Shown here piece after piece: positions 32,822 to 43,128 of a stretch of 55,627 nt of DNA; the first letter of the stretch is position 1, and each line of letters opens with the position of its first letter. The notes beneath the pieces were generated by a model. That model had not been told where the DNA came from. It did not search any database and was given only the letters and a program-made list of their open reading frames with translations. Source of the stretch: Ruminococcus flavefaciens (lineage in GTDB: Bacteria; Bacillota; Clostridia; Oscillospirales; Ruminococcaceae); NCBI GenBank assembly GCA_002309635.1, contig DBXO01000046.1:27916-83542 (forward strand), written 5' to 3'. A program made the position numbers and the translations under genes.

Positions 32822-35800
32822 TTATGCGTTGTTACGGTAATTAATGGTAGCTTCATAGTACCTGCAGAGTGCGGATACTGCATTCTTTGCAGTTTTGTCG
32901 CTGCTGCCGTCAAGTATCGCATAAACGTATGAAAGTGCTGATAAGCTGCATGAAGCGGTTCCGCTTGAAGTAACTGCGGTGATAGTGTACTTATCACCCA
33001 GCTGATGTGCCGAAATGTTCGGGATAGTTACCTTGTAGCGTCCGTCAGACTGCTTTACTGCTGTGTATGAGGTAGCAGTCTTTCCCTTTTGGGTCGTTAC
33101 CTTTATGCTGCCGCTGTAGCTGCTCCTGGGCTTGATGAACACGTTGACTGTGGTATCGGTGTTCAGTGAAAGCGAATATGTTATCTTTTCGATATCGGAT
33201 TTGCCGAGAGCAAGTACACGCTCGTACTTTGAAGCTGTTTTCTTTACAGCGTCATACGAATAGGAGCTTGTATAGTACTTGTCCATAGCCTTGTGCTCCC
33301 TGCCTACTGTCCAGTTGTTGCTGGCTGCAAGGAACGGCTGTGAATAGTGGCCGTAGTCAGCTATTGCATGAACAAGATCGAGAGTGTACTTATCGTATTT
33401 CTTTGCGTTCTCGTCTATCTTGCTGATGTATTCAAGTACGGAATATGTCTTTGATACGGATTTTCCGCTTCCGAAGTGGAATACAGCCGTTATGTCATCA
33501 GCCATTTCAACTGACGTTACATAGCAGGTAAAGCTGTAGTACTTTCCGCTGGGGCTCACGGAATCCTTGTTGAATTTAACTGTTGATGTCTTGCAGTTAA
33601 CGGTGAACTCCATATAGCTTGCGGCCTTTTCCTTATCAGAGAGCGAAGAAAGATCAAGGTTGAAACTTACGCCTATCTTTCCGCTGAGAACGAGGTTCTG
33701 CGTCTTGAAGTAGTCGTTTTTGTCGTATTTTAATGTAAAGTATCCGGGATCGGACTTTCCGCCGTCGATAATTGCATAGCTGCCGCTTGTATTCCCGCTT
33801 TTGTAAGCAGTTCCCGCACCGCCTACAAGAGCTTTGCAGTCATCGAAGGTTTCAGTGACGTCATCAAGACCTACTCTGTGGATATGGGGAGGATAATCCT
33901 TTTCACGGAAATAGCTGATATTTGAGGGATCCCACTTTTCGCTGACACAGATCGTTTTTAGTGATGAGCAATTTGCGAACATATAGCTTATATTGCCAAG
34001 TTTCGGAGTGTTGAAGCTGCTGAGATCAAGTGTCTTTAATGAGCTGCAGCCGCGGAACATGTCCCGCATACTGACAACCCTGGATGTGTCGAAATTGCTT
34101 ATGTCAAGCGAGGTCAGCGATTCGCAGCCGCAGAACATTGAAACCATATCGGTAACGTTTGAGGTGTTGAAGCTGCTTAAATCAAGCGATTTTAACGATT
34201 TACAGCCGAAGAACATAAGATGCATATCGGTTGCCTTTGACGTATCAAAGCTGCTCAGATCAAGTGACTGTAGGTTAGAATACTCATTCCAGAACATAGC
34301 CGCAAAGTTTGTTACCTTTGAGGTGTTGAAGTTGCTCAGATCAAGTGATTTTAAGTTTGAAACACACATAAACATATCGCTCATGTTCTTAACATTTGAT
34401 GTATCCCAACTGCTCAGATCAAGTGATGTCAGAAAACGGCATTCGTTGAACATATGTGACATGTCATGAACAAAAGAAGTATCAGCATTCTTAAGATCAG
34501 CAGATTCTAGTGCCTCCATATAAGCGAATAATCCCTTTGAGTCCTGAGGAAGAACGGTGCCTTTTTCGGCAACCAGAGCCTTTATTTCTTCCCTTTTGAC
34601 GCCCTTGGGAAGTATCATTCCGTCGTTGTCACTGTTTCTGACATAGCCCTTTAGGTGAAGAGTTTTTGTTTTTGTGTCATAATAGGATTCGTCCTTAGAT
34701 TCTATGACAGTTACGCTATCAGCATTGCTTGCCCAAAATACAGTTATATCCTTGGCTGCCATTTCCGCAGCTGTCCAGTCATTGGGAATGATCGCAGTTC
34801 CGTAAGACCGAGCTTTGGAGCTATTACAGAACATGTATGAGAAATCTGTATCGTCAGAGATAGTAAAGTGGTGAATGTCAATCAGATCCATGAAAAGATT
34901 ACTGAACATTCCCGTCATATTCTTGACATTGCGGGTATCAAAGCTTTTTATATTGAATTTGTTCAGGCGCGAGCAGCTGCTGAACATACAGCTCATATCC
35001 GTAACATTGCCTGTATCAAAGCTGCTCAGATCAAGATCTTTAAATCCTGAAGCTGCAAACATGTTTGACATATTCGTAACATTGCTTGTATCAAAATTGC
35101 TCAGATCAATTTCTTCAAGTCCGTGCAGATCATCATTATAATAACCTAAGAATCCAAGATCAGAATATGTGTCCTGGAACATTCCCGACATATCGGTAAC
35201 ATTTGATGTATCAAAGTTTTGCAGGTCGAGGGACTCCAGCATTATACAGCCCTTGAACATGTCAGACATATCCGTTACCTTTGATGTGTTGAAGCTGCTT
35301 AAATTAACAGAGCGGTAAGCTGCTCCGTCAAACATGCCTGACATGTTTGTCACGCTGCTTGTATCAAAGCTTCTGAGGTCAAGTACCTTTGGGTACGACT
35401 CATGAGGATCATCGGACGGACCGTAGAATCTTTCTGCAATATACTCTAACCAGCCGCATTCTGCGAACATTTTGGACATATTCGTTACGTTTGAGGTGTC
35501 AATGCCGTCAAGGGTAAAGATAGCATACTGACAGTTCATGAACATGCCTTCCATTGTTGTAACGTTTGATGTGTCACAGTTCGTGAGGTCAATGTATTCC
35601 AGTTTGGAATAATATCTGGCAGCATTATCGAACATGTATGACATGTCAGTAACGCTTGAGGTATCGGCGTTTTTGAGGTAAACCGCCCTGAGCTCGGTCA
35701 ATCCTTCAAAGAGATGACTGCAGTTATTGGGAAGAACAGTTCCCTCGTCAGCGGTCACGACTTTGATGTCTTCCTTTTTTACTCCGTCGGGGATAAGAAG

Positions 35801-37168
35801 GCCTATGCCGCTGCTGTTGGTCATGACATTCCCCTTGAGGTGGAGCGTTTCTGTTCTTGCGTCATAGTATGTACCGTAGCCTGTATTTAAAATGGCAAGT
35901 TCATCGGGACAGTTTTGTAAAATGTAACTGTCCTTTTTGAGCAGTTTCTCTTTGGTCCAGCCGTAGGGAAGGGTCAGGTAGCAAAGCTCGCGGCAGTTTG
36001 TGAACATGTTTTCTATATTTGTATCATCTGTGATATAGAAATTTTTCAGATCAAGATCATGACAGCCGGAGTTTGCGAACATGGATGACATATCCGTTAC
36101 CTTATGGGTGTCAAAGCCGGACATATTTATCTTTCTGAGATACTTGCTGCTGTCGAACATTGACTTCATGCTTGTAACGTTTCTTGTATCAAAATTGCTC
36201 AGATCAAGCTCGTTGAAAAGGGTGTTGCCGAACATGTACGACATATCCGTAACCTTGCCTGTGTTGAAGCTGCTAAGGTCGATCTCCCGGAATTCCGATG
36301 TTTTGCTGGAGTTGTATGTGTCTCTGAACATTTCAGACATATCTGTAACATTTGAGGTATCCCATGTATCTGCCAAAATATAGTCCAGATATATACAGCC
36401 CTTGAACATTGCCGACATGTCCGTTACCTGTGAGGTATCAAAGCCTCTGAGATCAAGTCTCGGGAAATATGAATTCCTAAACATGCCAGACATATCGGTC
36501 ACGCTGCTTGTGTCAAAGCTGCTGAGGTCTATCTCACTTGTGCATGTAAGTCTGTTCTTGCGGCTGTAAGAATCTGAAAATTTGTATGTCCAGCCGCTTT
36601 CCGCAAACATTTCCGACATGTTTGTTACCTTTGACGTATTGAAGCTGCTGATATCATAATAAGGTGCGATGCAGTTCTTGAACATGCCTTCCATGTTCGT
36701 AACATTTGAGGTGTCAGGGCTGCCGAAGTAGATGTAGTCAAAGGTCCAGTCAGTTTCTCTGAACGGGCAGAAAAACATGTATGACATATCCGTAACGTGA
36801 GAAGCATCTGCATTTCTCAGGTCTACAAGCTTGAGATTTGGAAGGCAATAGAAAAGATAGCTGCAGTCTTGAGGAAGTATTGTCCCCTTTTCGGCAACTA
36901 CAGTCTCTATTTCTTCATAGTTGACGAATTCATCGGGAAGTAAAAGTCCCGTGCCGAAATAGCTTGTGCTTACGGAGCCTTTAAGATGAACTGTCTTCGT
37001 CTTTGCGTCATAGTAGGTCTCGTCGTCATCATTTACCATCCACTCATGAGAGGGTTCTGCCGCTTTTGATGTCAGTACATGGCTGTTTTTTGGAGAAAAT
37101 CCTGCATTTCCTGCGATGATAGCAAGTGAGAGTGTAACTGCAGCGATTTTCTTACACGTATCCTTCAT
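32822..37168 (-). CDS. Giant BspA-like (DUF285-repeat) secreted surface protein
   Basis: The 1448-residue protein starts at ATG 37168 behind AAGGAGG and has a signal peptide ending near residue 37. The body is three homologous blocks. Each begins with a YYDAKTKTVHLKG-type strand (near residues 50, 430 and 830), then an LPD/LPKG...VVAEKGT segment. Each then has a ladder of about 25-residue repeats of the form DTSNVTDMSGMF, over 30 in all, with LDLSSF linkers. These DUF285/BspA repeats form solenoids used in adhesion. The last ~300 residues are a distinct beta-rich region (IGVSFNLDLSSLSDKEKA..., ending YYEATINYRNNA) without LPXTG, dockerin or SLH motif. It is likely surface or biofilm related. 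The repeat family is certain; ligand and anchoring are not. Confidence 0.9.
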   Translation of the reverse strand: MKDTCKKIAAVTLSLAIIAGNAGFSPKNSHVLTSKAAEPSHEWMVNDDDETYYDAKTKTVHLKGSVSTSYFGTGLLLPDEFVNYEEIETVVAEKGTILPQDCSYLFYCLPNLKLVDLRNADASHVTDMSYMFFCPFRETDWTFDYIYFGSPDTSNVTNMEGMFKNCIAPYYDISSFNTSKVTNMSEMFAESGWTYKFSDSYSRKNRLTCTSEIDLSSFDTSSVTDMSGMFRNSYFPRLDLRGFDTSQVTDMSAMFKGCIYLDYILADTWDTSNVTDMSEMFRDTYNSSKTSEFREIDLSSFNTGKVTDMSYMFGNTLFNELDLSNFDTRNVTSMKSMFDSSKYLRKINMSGFDTHKVTDMSSMFANSGCHDLDLKNFYITDDTNIENMFTNCRELCYLTLPYGWTKEKLLKKDSYILQNCPDELAILNTGYGTYYDARTETLHLKGNVMTNSSGIGLLIPDGVKKEDIKVVTADEGTVLPNNCSHLFEGLTELRAVYLKNADTSSVTDMSYMFDNAARYYSKLEYIDLTNCDTSNVTTMEGMFMNCQYAIFTLDGIDTSNVTNMSKMFAECGWLEYIAERFYGPSDDPHESYPKVLDLRSFDTSSVTNMSGMFDGAAYRSVNLSSFNTSKVTDMSDMFKGCIMLESLDLQNFDTSNVTDMSGMFQDTYSDLGFLGYYNDDLHGLEEIDLSNFDTSNVTNMSNMFAASGFKDLDLSSFDTGNVTDMSCMFSSCSRLNKFNIKSFDTRNVKNMTGMFSNLFMDLIDIHHFTISDDTDFSYMFCNSSKARSYGTAIIPNDWTAAEMAAKDITVFWASNADSVTVIESKDESYYDTKTKTLHLKGYVRNSDNDGMILPKGVKREEIKALVAEKGTVLPQDSKGLFAYMEALESADLKNADTSFVHDMSHMFNECRFLTSLDLSSWDTSNVKNMSDMFMCVSNLKSLDLSNFNTSKVTNFAAMFWNEYSNLQSLDLSSFDTSKATDMHLMFFGCKSLKSLDLSSFNTSNVTDMVSMFCGCESLTSLDISNFDTSRVVSMRDMFRGCSSLKTLDLSSFNTPKLGNISYMFANCSSLKTICVSEKWDPSNISYFREKDYPPHIHRVGLDDVTETFDDCKALVGGAGTAYKSGNTSGSYAIIDGGKSDPGYFTLKYDKNDYFKTQNLVLSGKIGVSFNLDLSSLSDKEKAASYMEFTVNCKTSTVKFNKDSVSPSGKYYSFTCYVTSVEMADDITAVFHFGSGKSVSKTYSVLEYISKIDENAKKYDKYTLDLVHAIADYGHYSQPFLAASNNWTVGREHKAMDKYYTSSYSYDAVKKTASKYERVLALGKSDIEKITYSLSLNTDTTVNVFIKPRSSYSGSIKVTTQKGKTATSYTAVKQSDGRYKVTIPNISAHQLGDKYTITAVTSSGTASCSLSALSYVYAILDGSSDKTAKNAVSALCRYYEATINYRNNA

Positions 37169-37574
37169 TGATTAGTCCTCCTTTTTAAATACTGATAGTC
37201 TATATTTGCCTAAATACAGCGTATGGTAATATTATATCACTTTGCACAGAACGAGAAAATATGATAACAAAAAGTTTACAGTTTGTTAATAATTGCCGGA
37301 AGCCGTAAAGGAGCGGGGCTTCTGCACTTTTTGAATCAGGTATGAAGTGGTTGTATTATTAGTGGTCTGTAATTATAAAGGTTTCGGCGCTTGATTTCCG
37401 CAGGGCGGAAAATGACAATGGTTAGGCGGCAAATTTGAAAAAACAATGAAGATGTATACAAATATAGCAATAAACGGTAAGATATTTGCATGTTCTGCAT
37501 TGCAATCTGTAGGATTTGATGTTAAAATATTCTCAGTATGATATGAAACATTCCATGATGAAGGAGTTGATATA
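37169..37574. other. Divergent intergenic region with probable esterase promoter
   Basis: TTGCAA (37500), 17-bp spacer, TAAAAT (37523) lie upstream of the esterase gene. A partly dyad TTGCAT...ATTGCAA stretch overlaps the -35 and may be an operator. The remainder shows nothing I can assign. Confidence 0.5.
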
Positions 37575-39083
37575 ATGTTAAGGACAGCAAATACCGAGAA
37601 CGGACAGGTGCGCGGGCTGCCCGCAGCAGACCCGAGGATAACATCTTTCAAGGGCATACCCTTTGCTGCTCCGCCTGTGGGAAGGAACCGCTGGCGTGCT
37701 CCGCAGCCTGCCGAAAATTGGCAGGGCGTGCGCAACTGCTTTGAGTTCGCACCGATATCCGTTCAGGATACACCGGGTATAGGTGACGATATATATTGCC
37801 GTGAGTGGAACGTGGATCCCGGGGTACCCATGAGCGAGGACTGTCTCTACCTTAATGTATGGACGAATGCGAAGTCCGCAGACGAGCGCAAGCCGGTGCT
37901 TGTATGGTTCTTCGGCGGCGGTTTTCAGTGGGGCTATACCTCAGAGATGGAATTTGACGGCGAGCGCCTTGCAAGAAGAGATATCGTTGTAGTTACTGTG
38001 AATTACCGCCTTGGTGCGCTGGGATTTCTCTGCCACCCTCAGCTGATAAAGGAGCAGCCCGAGGCACCCTGCAATTTCGGCAGTCTCGATCAGCAGGCAG
38101 GCCTGAGGTGGGTGCGCCGCAATATCGCAAATTTCGGCGGCGATCCCGACAATATAACAATAGCAGGTCAGTCGGCAGGCGGAGCAAGCGTAATGGCGCA
38201 GATGGCATGCAGGGACAACGAGGGCGATTTCAAAAGAGCTGTGGTAATGAGCGGCATGTTCGGCGCCCCCTATGAGGTCAATGAATTATTTCTGGCCAAG
38301 AGCCTTGAACAGGCAAGCCAAAAGGGCGAAAGGCTCTTTGAGTATCTCGGCGTGAAGACTCTTGAAGAGGCAAGAAAACTTGACGCAGACTATATCCGCA
38401 GCAAATATTCCGAGCTCCGCAATAAAGGCGAGATGTTCTTCACCATAGTGCAGGACGGTCATTTCTGCACGCAGGATCCAATGGAGGCTTTCATGAACGG
38501 CACACGTATCCGTGTACCTGTTATGGGCGGCAATACGAGCGACGAATTTATTGAGTTCATACATGCGGCAGATGAAGATGAACTGAAAAAGAAAGCAAGG
38601 GAGTACTTCGGCAGCAGGGCTGAGGAATTTCTGTCATTTCCCGAAGCAGGAATCAGGACAGACCTCGGTTATTCACCTGTTTCCTCGCCCGAGCTCGGCG
38701 TAAAGGCCGCTTTTCTCAGTGAAAACAGGCAGAAGGAACCGAAAGACTGTTACTACTACCGTTTCATTCCGGATATACCCGGTAAAGATAACGCGGGAAC
38801 GTTCCACTCTGTTGATCTGTGGTTCTTCTTCGAGACGCTTGCAAAAAGCAGCAGACCCTTCGCGGGCAGGCATTACGACCTTGCAAGACAGATGTGTGAT
38901 TACTGGGCTAACTTCATAAAGACGGGAGACCCCAACGGCTTTGATCTTAACGGTAACAGGCTTCCCGGTTGGAAGCCGTATACCGCTGAAGAACGCAGCG
39001 AGATGCTGTTCACAGGTGACGGCGCAAAGGTTTCCGCCGAGCAGAACGGTATTGTCAGATTCCTGCTCGGTACAATGAAATAA
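37575..39083 (+). CDS. Type B carboxylesterase
   Basis: The 502-residue protein starts at ATG 37575 behind AAGGAG. It has the carboxylesterase type B pattern: FKGIPFAAPPVG near the start, SEDCLYLNVWT, oxyanion FFGGGF near residue 118, and nucleophile Ser in IAGQSAGGASV near 202. The later Glu/Asp and GTFHSVDLWFFFET His region completes the triad. There is no signal peptide, so it should act in the cytoplasm, probably on acylated or feruloylated xylo-oligosaccharides brought in by the nearby transporter. The GH43 gene follows 12 bp later. Family firm; substrate inferred. Confidence 0.88.
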   Translation: MLRTANTENGQVRGLPAADPRITSFKGIPFAAPPVGRNRWRAPQPAENWQGVRNCFEFAPISVQDTPGIGDDIYCREWNVDPGVPMSEDCLYLNVWTNAKSADERKPVLVWFFGGGFQWGYTSEMEFDGERLARRDIVVVTVNYRLGALGFLCHPQLIKEQPEAPCNFGSLDQQAGLRWVRRNIANFGGDPDNITIAGQSAGGASVMAQMACRDNEGDFKRAVVMSGMFGAPYEVNELFLAKSLEQASQKGERLFEYLGVKTLEEARKLDADYIRSKYSELRNKGEMFFTIVQDGHFCTQDPMEAFMNGTRIRVPVMGGNTSDEFIEFIHAADEDELKKKAREYFGSRAEEFLSFPEAGIRTDLGYSPVSSPELGVKAAFLSENRQKEPKDCYYYRFIPDIPGKDNAGTFHSVDLWFFFETLAKSSRPFAGRHYDLARQMCDYWANFIKTGDPNGFDLNGNRLPGWKPYTAEERSEMLFTGDGAKVSAEQNGIVRFLLGTMK

Positions 39084-39095
39084 GGAGGAGAATTT

Positions 39096-40511
39096 ATGAG
39101 CAGGAAACAGGCATTCAATCCCTATCTCCCCAGCTGGGAGTATGTACCCGACGGCGAACCATATGTATTCGGCAATCGTGTATACGTCTACGGTTCTCAC
39201 GATATGTGGAACGGATATGTGTTCTGCATGGGCGACTACGTGTGCTGGTCCGCACCGGTCGACGACCTGGGAAACTGGCGGTATGAGGGCGTTATCTATC
39301 CAAGGAATGCCGACCCAATGAACAGGGACGGTCATATGTGTCTTTATGCCCCCGATGTTACTGTCGGTCCCGACGGAAGATACTACCTCTATTATGTGCT
39401 CGACAAGGTGGGCGTTATGTCTGTTGCGGTATGTGACGAGCCTGCGGGAAAGTACGAGTTCTACGGCTATGTTCACTATCCCGACGGGACCCGTCTCGGA
39501 GAAAGGGAGGGCGACGAGCCCCAGTTCGACCCCGGAGTTATGACCGAGGGTGACAAGACCTATATGTACAGTGGATTCTGTCCGCAGGGCGACAGGTCCA
39601 GAACAGGTTCAAAGGTGGTAACGCTCGATAAGGATATGCTGACTGTTATCACCGGGCCGGAGCTCGCAGTGCCGGGCTGCTGCTTCAGTGCAGGCACACA
39701 GTTTGAGGGGCACGCCTTTTTTGAGGCTTCGTCCATACGCAAGATAAGCGGCAAGTATTACTTCATATACTCCTCTGAAGTCATGCATGAGCTCTGCTAC
39801 GCTGTCAGCGATGATCCGCTGGGCGGCTTTGTATACGGCGGCGTGCTGGTCAGCAACACCGATCTGCATATCGACAGCTACAAGCCCGCAGATATGCCCG
39901 CCTGCCGCGGTGCCAACAACCACGGCAGCATAATTGAGATAAACGGCGGGTGGTATATCTTCTATCACAGGCATACCAACGGCACCTGGTTCTCAAGACA
40001 GGGCTGTGCGGAAAAGCTTACCCTCAGTGCCGACGGAAGCTTCGGGCAGGCTGAGATCACATCGTGCGGTCTCAACGGCGGTCCTCTTGAGGGAAAGGGC
40101 GAATACCCCGCTTATATCGCCTGCAATATTTTCGGCAGGGAGCCCGGGCTCTATATCGGCGACCTCAATGCTCCACGCATAGTGCAGGACGGCAGGGACG
40201 GCGATGAGGAGACCGGATACATCTACAATATCAAAGACGGTACAAATATAGGCTTCAAGTATTTCGACTGCAAGGGTATCACCAAGGTAAGCATTACCAC
40301 CCGCGGCTACGGCAGCGGCGCTTTCGCCGTCAAGACTGCGTGGGACGGAGAGGAGCTTGGCGAGATAGAGATAGAGAACAGCAACGTATGGACGAGATAC
40401 ACTGCTGATATCAGGATCCCCGACGGCGTGAATGCTATATGGTTTGTTTTCAAGGGTAAAGGCAGCCAGGACCTTTGCTCGCTGTCGCTCGGTTCGTTCA
40501 CTCTGGAATGA
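39096..40511 (+). CDS. GH43-family glycosidase with C-terminal beta-sandwich
   Basis: ATG 39096 follows AAGGAGGAG. The 471-residue protein has a five-bladed propeller at about residues 1-320. Visible are an early GSHDMW Asp, LYAPDVTVGPDGRYYLYY with the modulating Asp, and HAFFEASSIRKISGKYYFIYS with the probable acid Glu. These are GH43 hallmarks (arabinofuranosidase/xylosidase). A C-terminal carbohydrate-binding-like sandwich (res ~345-471, GIGFKYFDCKGITKV-like) follows. No signal peptide, so it should finish imported arabinoxylan oligomers. Tightly coupled to the esterase. Confidence 0.85.
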   Translation: MSRKQAFNPYLPSWEYVPDGEPYVFGNRVYVYGSHDMWNGYVFCMGDYVCWSAPVDDLGNWRYEGVIYPRNADPMNRDGHMCLYAPDVTVGPDGRYYLYYVLDKVGVMSVAVCDEPAGKYEFYGYVHYPDGTRLGEREGDEPQFDPGVMTEGDKTYMYSGFCPQGDRSRTGSKVVTLDKDMLTVITGPELAVPGCCFSAGTQFEGHAFFEASSIRKISGKYYFIYSSEVMHELCYAVSDDPLGGFVYGGVLVSNTDLHIDSYKPADMPACRGANNHGSIIEINGGWYIFYHRHTNGTWFSRQGCAEKLTLSADGSFGQAEITSCGLNGGPLEGKGEYPAYIACNIFGREPGLYIGDLNAPRIVQDGRDGDEETGYIYNIKDGTNIGFKYFDCKGITKVSITTRGYGSGAFAVKTAWDGEELGEIEIENSNVWTRYTADIRIPDGVNAIWFVFKGKGSQDLCSLSLGSFTLE

Positions 40512-40655
40512 TTTGCTTACTGTAACAAAAGGGAAAAATACATTAAAAAACCGTTACAAATCGGTTAATTTTTCCTTTTGTCTAACCAATTGTTGCGAAA
40601 AATATATGAAAAAGCATAGCCTTTAATCTTTTATTGCCTTTATTACAGATATTTA

Positions 40656-40684
40656 TTGACAAACTGTGTATAATATGGTAAAAT
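40656..40684 (+). promoter_or_regulatory. Promoter of the sugar ABC transporter
   Basis: TTGACA, 17-bp spacer, TAAAAT, about 110 bp before the lipoprotein ATG. Confidence 0.75.
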
Positions 40685-40799
40685 TTACAAGGACACCAAA
40701 AAGGCGTCAAAATAATTCGGTATAACCGTAAAATTTGCCGTGCGGCATAGGAATATATTCAGTTATGTATCGTGCGGGACTTATTCAGGAGGTATAGTT

Positions 40800-42116
40800 A
40801 TGAAAAAAAGAAGAATTCTGGCAACACTTATGACAGCAGCAATGTTCGCTACTACTCTCGGCAGCTGCGGCTCCACAGGCGGATCAGGTGATTCAAACAG
40901 CGGCAGCAACTCAGGCGGTTCCGGAAAGAAGAACGAAGTTCAGGAGATCACATGGATGTTCTGGGACGACCTCGATGCTACTGAGGATCTTATCTCTCTT
41001 GGCTACAAGGAGACTATCGAGAGATTCAACAAGGATTATGAGGGCAAGTATCATGTAAAGCCTATTACCACAAACCTTGAGGAATACTATAACAAGCTCA
41101 ATGCTCTTGTATCTGCAAAGGATACACCTGATGTATTTATCGTAAGTCCCGGCCCGCAGCTCACAGACTATGTTGAGCCCGGCGTTGCAGCTCCCCTTGA
41201 CGATTACCTCAACAAGGACGGCTGGAAGGATACATTCACAAGCGACGCTGTATTCTCACAGCAGACCTACGACGGAAAGATATACGCTGTTCCGCTTAAC
41301 ACAGCAGCTGCCTGCTGCTTCTACAATACAGAGATGTTCGAGAAGGCAGGCGCAAAGGTTCCCACAAACTGGGATGAAATGCTGGACGCTTGCGAAAAGC
41401 TTGAGAAATCAGGCGTTACTCCCGTAACTATTTCCGCAGGTACTGCATGGTGCCTCTCAATGGTAGCAGGTTATCTCTGTGAGGCAGAGGGCGTTTCGCT
41501 TCCCAAGCTCGCTGACGGCTCCGCTTCATGGACTGACGGTAAGCTCGAGAATGTCGGCAAGAAGCTCGTTGAGTTCTCCAAGTACTTCCAGAAGACAGCA
41601 GCAGGCGATACAAACGATGTTGCTACAGCTAACTTCTACAACGAAGATGCTGCTATCCTTATTCAGGGTTCATGGGTAATCGGTCAGATAAACGGTCAGA
41701 ACCCCGAATTCGAGTCAAAGTGCGGCGTATTCCAGTTCCCCGGCGTTGAAAGAGTAATCGCTAAGTCTGACTCTCTCTGCATGAGCTCGACCACAAAGTA
41801 TCCTGAGGCTGCTGCAGCTCTCATCAAGTACTTCACAGATGACACAGCTCAGAAGTACACAGCTGAAAAAGGCGGTAAGATCCCTGTAACCAAGGTTCAG
41901 TATGACGCATCTGTAGCTCCCAAGCAGCTCTCATACGTTATGGACATCTTCAAGGGCGCAAAGGGTACATTCGGTTTCTACAACGAGTCGATGCCCACAA
42001 CAGAGACAGGCGCTCACTTCGACGACACAATGGTTTCAGTATTCCTCAAGGATATGACACCTGCAGAGGCTGCAAAGGACATGGAGGACTACTACAAGGC
42101 TAACTGCAGAAAGTAA
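40800..42116 (+). CDS. ABC transporter sugar-binding lipoprotein (family 1)
   Basis: I start at ATG 40800 behind AGGAGGT, giving 438 residues. The signal ends in lipobox LGSCGS, followed by a Ser/Gly-rich tether. The body is a family 1 extracellular solute-binding protein: ITWMFWDDLDA, VKPITTNLEEYYNKLNALVSA, PDVFIVSPGP, and a YPEAAAALIKYFTDD end. It should deliver xylan- or arabinan-derived oligosaccharides to the two permeases that follow. An intervening hairpin suggests it is made in excess over them. Confidence 0.93.
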   Translation: MKKRRILATLMTAAMFATTLGSCGSTGGSGDSNSGSNSGGSGKKNEVQEITWMFWDDLDATEDLISLGYKETIERFNKDYEGKYHVKPITTNLEEYYNKLNALVSAKDTPDVFIVSPGPQLTDYVEPGVAAPLDDYLNKDGWKDTFTSDAVFSQQTYDGKIYAVPLNTAAACCFYNTEMFEKAGAKVPTNWDEMLDACEKLEKSGVTPVTISAGTAWCLSMVAGYLCEAEGVSLPKLADGSASWTDGKLENVGKKLVEFSKYFQKTAAGDTNDVATANFYNEDAAILIQGSWVIGQINGQNPEFESKCGVFQFPGVERVIAKSDSLCMSSTTKYPEAAAALIKYFTDDTAQKYTAEKGGKIPVTKVQYDASVAPKQLSYVMDIFKGAKGTFGFYNESMPTTETGAHFDDTMVSVFLKDMTPAEAAKDMEDYYKANCRK

Positions 42117-42140
42117 TTTCTGACTCATTACGAAAAAAAC

Positions 42141-42178
42141 AATATAGGGGCGTAACCCTGCGCCCCTATATTTATTGT
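42141..42178 (+). terminator. Intercistronic hairpin between binding protein and permeases
   Basis: AATATAGGGGCG ... CGCCCCTATATT with TTATTGTCTTTTATTTTTTT after it. It probably attenuates or stabilises, so that less permease than binding protein is made. Confidence 0.8.
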
Positions 42179-42226
42179 CTTTTATTTTTTTTACCAAATT
42201 GATTTCCCGAAAGGAGATGGTACGGG

Positions 42227-43114
42227 ATGGAAAAAATGCTTAGGAACAAGAAAGCACTTGCTGTTTTCATGCTTCCTGCTTTACTGTTGTTCACACTGGT
42301 GCTTTTTATACCGATCGTTCAGTCGATATATTATTCATTCTGTGAATACAAAGGCATGACTGCCCCCCATTATATCGGACTTGACAACTACAAGGCGCTG
42401 CTTTCCGATAAAATATTCATTATTGCTCTCAAAAACTCAATGTTCTTCCTCGTTTTCTCATGTGTATCACAGCTTGTCTTTGGTCTTGTCTTTGCGGCTG
42501 TGCTCACAAACATAAAAAAAGGAAGAAATATCTTCAAGAACATAATCTATCTTCCCTGCGTACTTTCGTCGGCAGCCCTTGGTCTGATGTGGATGTTCAT
42601 ATTTGACTCGAAGCTCGGTATCAACCAGCTCCTTGAAAAAATCGGCGTTACAGAGCCCCCCCTCTGGCTGACGAACAGCAACGGACATATTATCCTTCCT
42701 ATGTGGATAATAGCTTTTGTTGCACTCTGGCAGTATGTAGGCCAGTCAATGATGCTTTATATGGCTCAGATATCAGGTATAAGCAAGTCGCTTATGGAAG
42801 CAAGCTATATCGACGGCTGTACAAAGGTCCAGACATTCAGATACATAACGCTCCCGCTTATAAAGCCGATGGTGGCTACAGCTATGTCCCTCAATGCTAT
42901 AGGTTCGCTGAAATTCTTTGACCTTGTATACAACATGACAGAAGGCAGACCTAACCACAAAACAGAGGTTCTCGCAACACATCTCTATCAGCAGGGCTTC
43001 AAGTATTTCAAATACGGATATGCCAGTGCTATAGGCGTAGTGCTGCTTATACTCTGTCTGCTGGTAACACTGTTTATCAATAAGGTCGTAAAGACCGAGC
43101 AGTACGAAATGTAA
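42227..43114 (+). CDS. Sugar ABC transporter permease 1 (MalF-like)
   Basis: The 295-residue protein starts at ATG 42227 behind AAAGGAG. Six membrane helices are visible, and the cytoplasmic coupling loop reads MEASYIDGCTKVQTFRYITLP, the EAA motif of binding-protein-dependent permeases. It forms the membrane channel with the next gene. No ATPase is in the window; such CUT1 systems often share an MsiK-type ATPase encoded elsewhere. Confidence 0.93.
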   Translation: MEKMLRNKKALAVFMLPALLLFTLVLFIPIVQSIYYSFCEYKGMTAPHYIGLDNYKALLSDKIFIIALKNSMFFLVFSCVSQLVFGLVFAAVLTNIKKGRNIFKNIIYLPCVLSSAALGLMWMFIFDSKLGINQLLEKIGVTEPPLWLTNSNGHIILPMWIIAFVALWQYVGQSMMLYMAQISGISKSLMEASYIDGCTKVQTFRYITLPLIKPMVATAMSLNAIGSLKFFDLVYNMTEGRPNHKTEVLATHLYQQGFKYFKYGYASAIGVVLLILCLLVTLFINKVVKTEQYEM

Positions 43115-43128
43115 GGAGGTAAAGACAA

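Noticed and set aside
33993..36700. Regularly spaced similar ~75-bp units
   Set aside because: These encode the DUF285 repeats of the surface protein; not a CRISPR or satellite.
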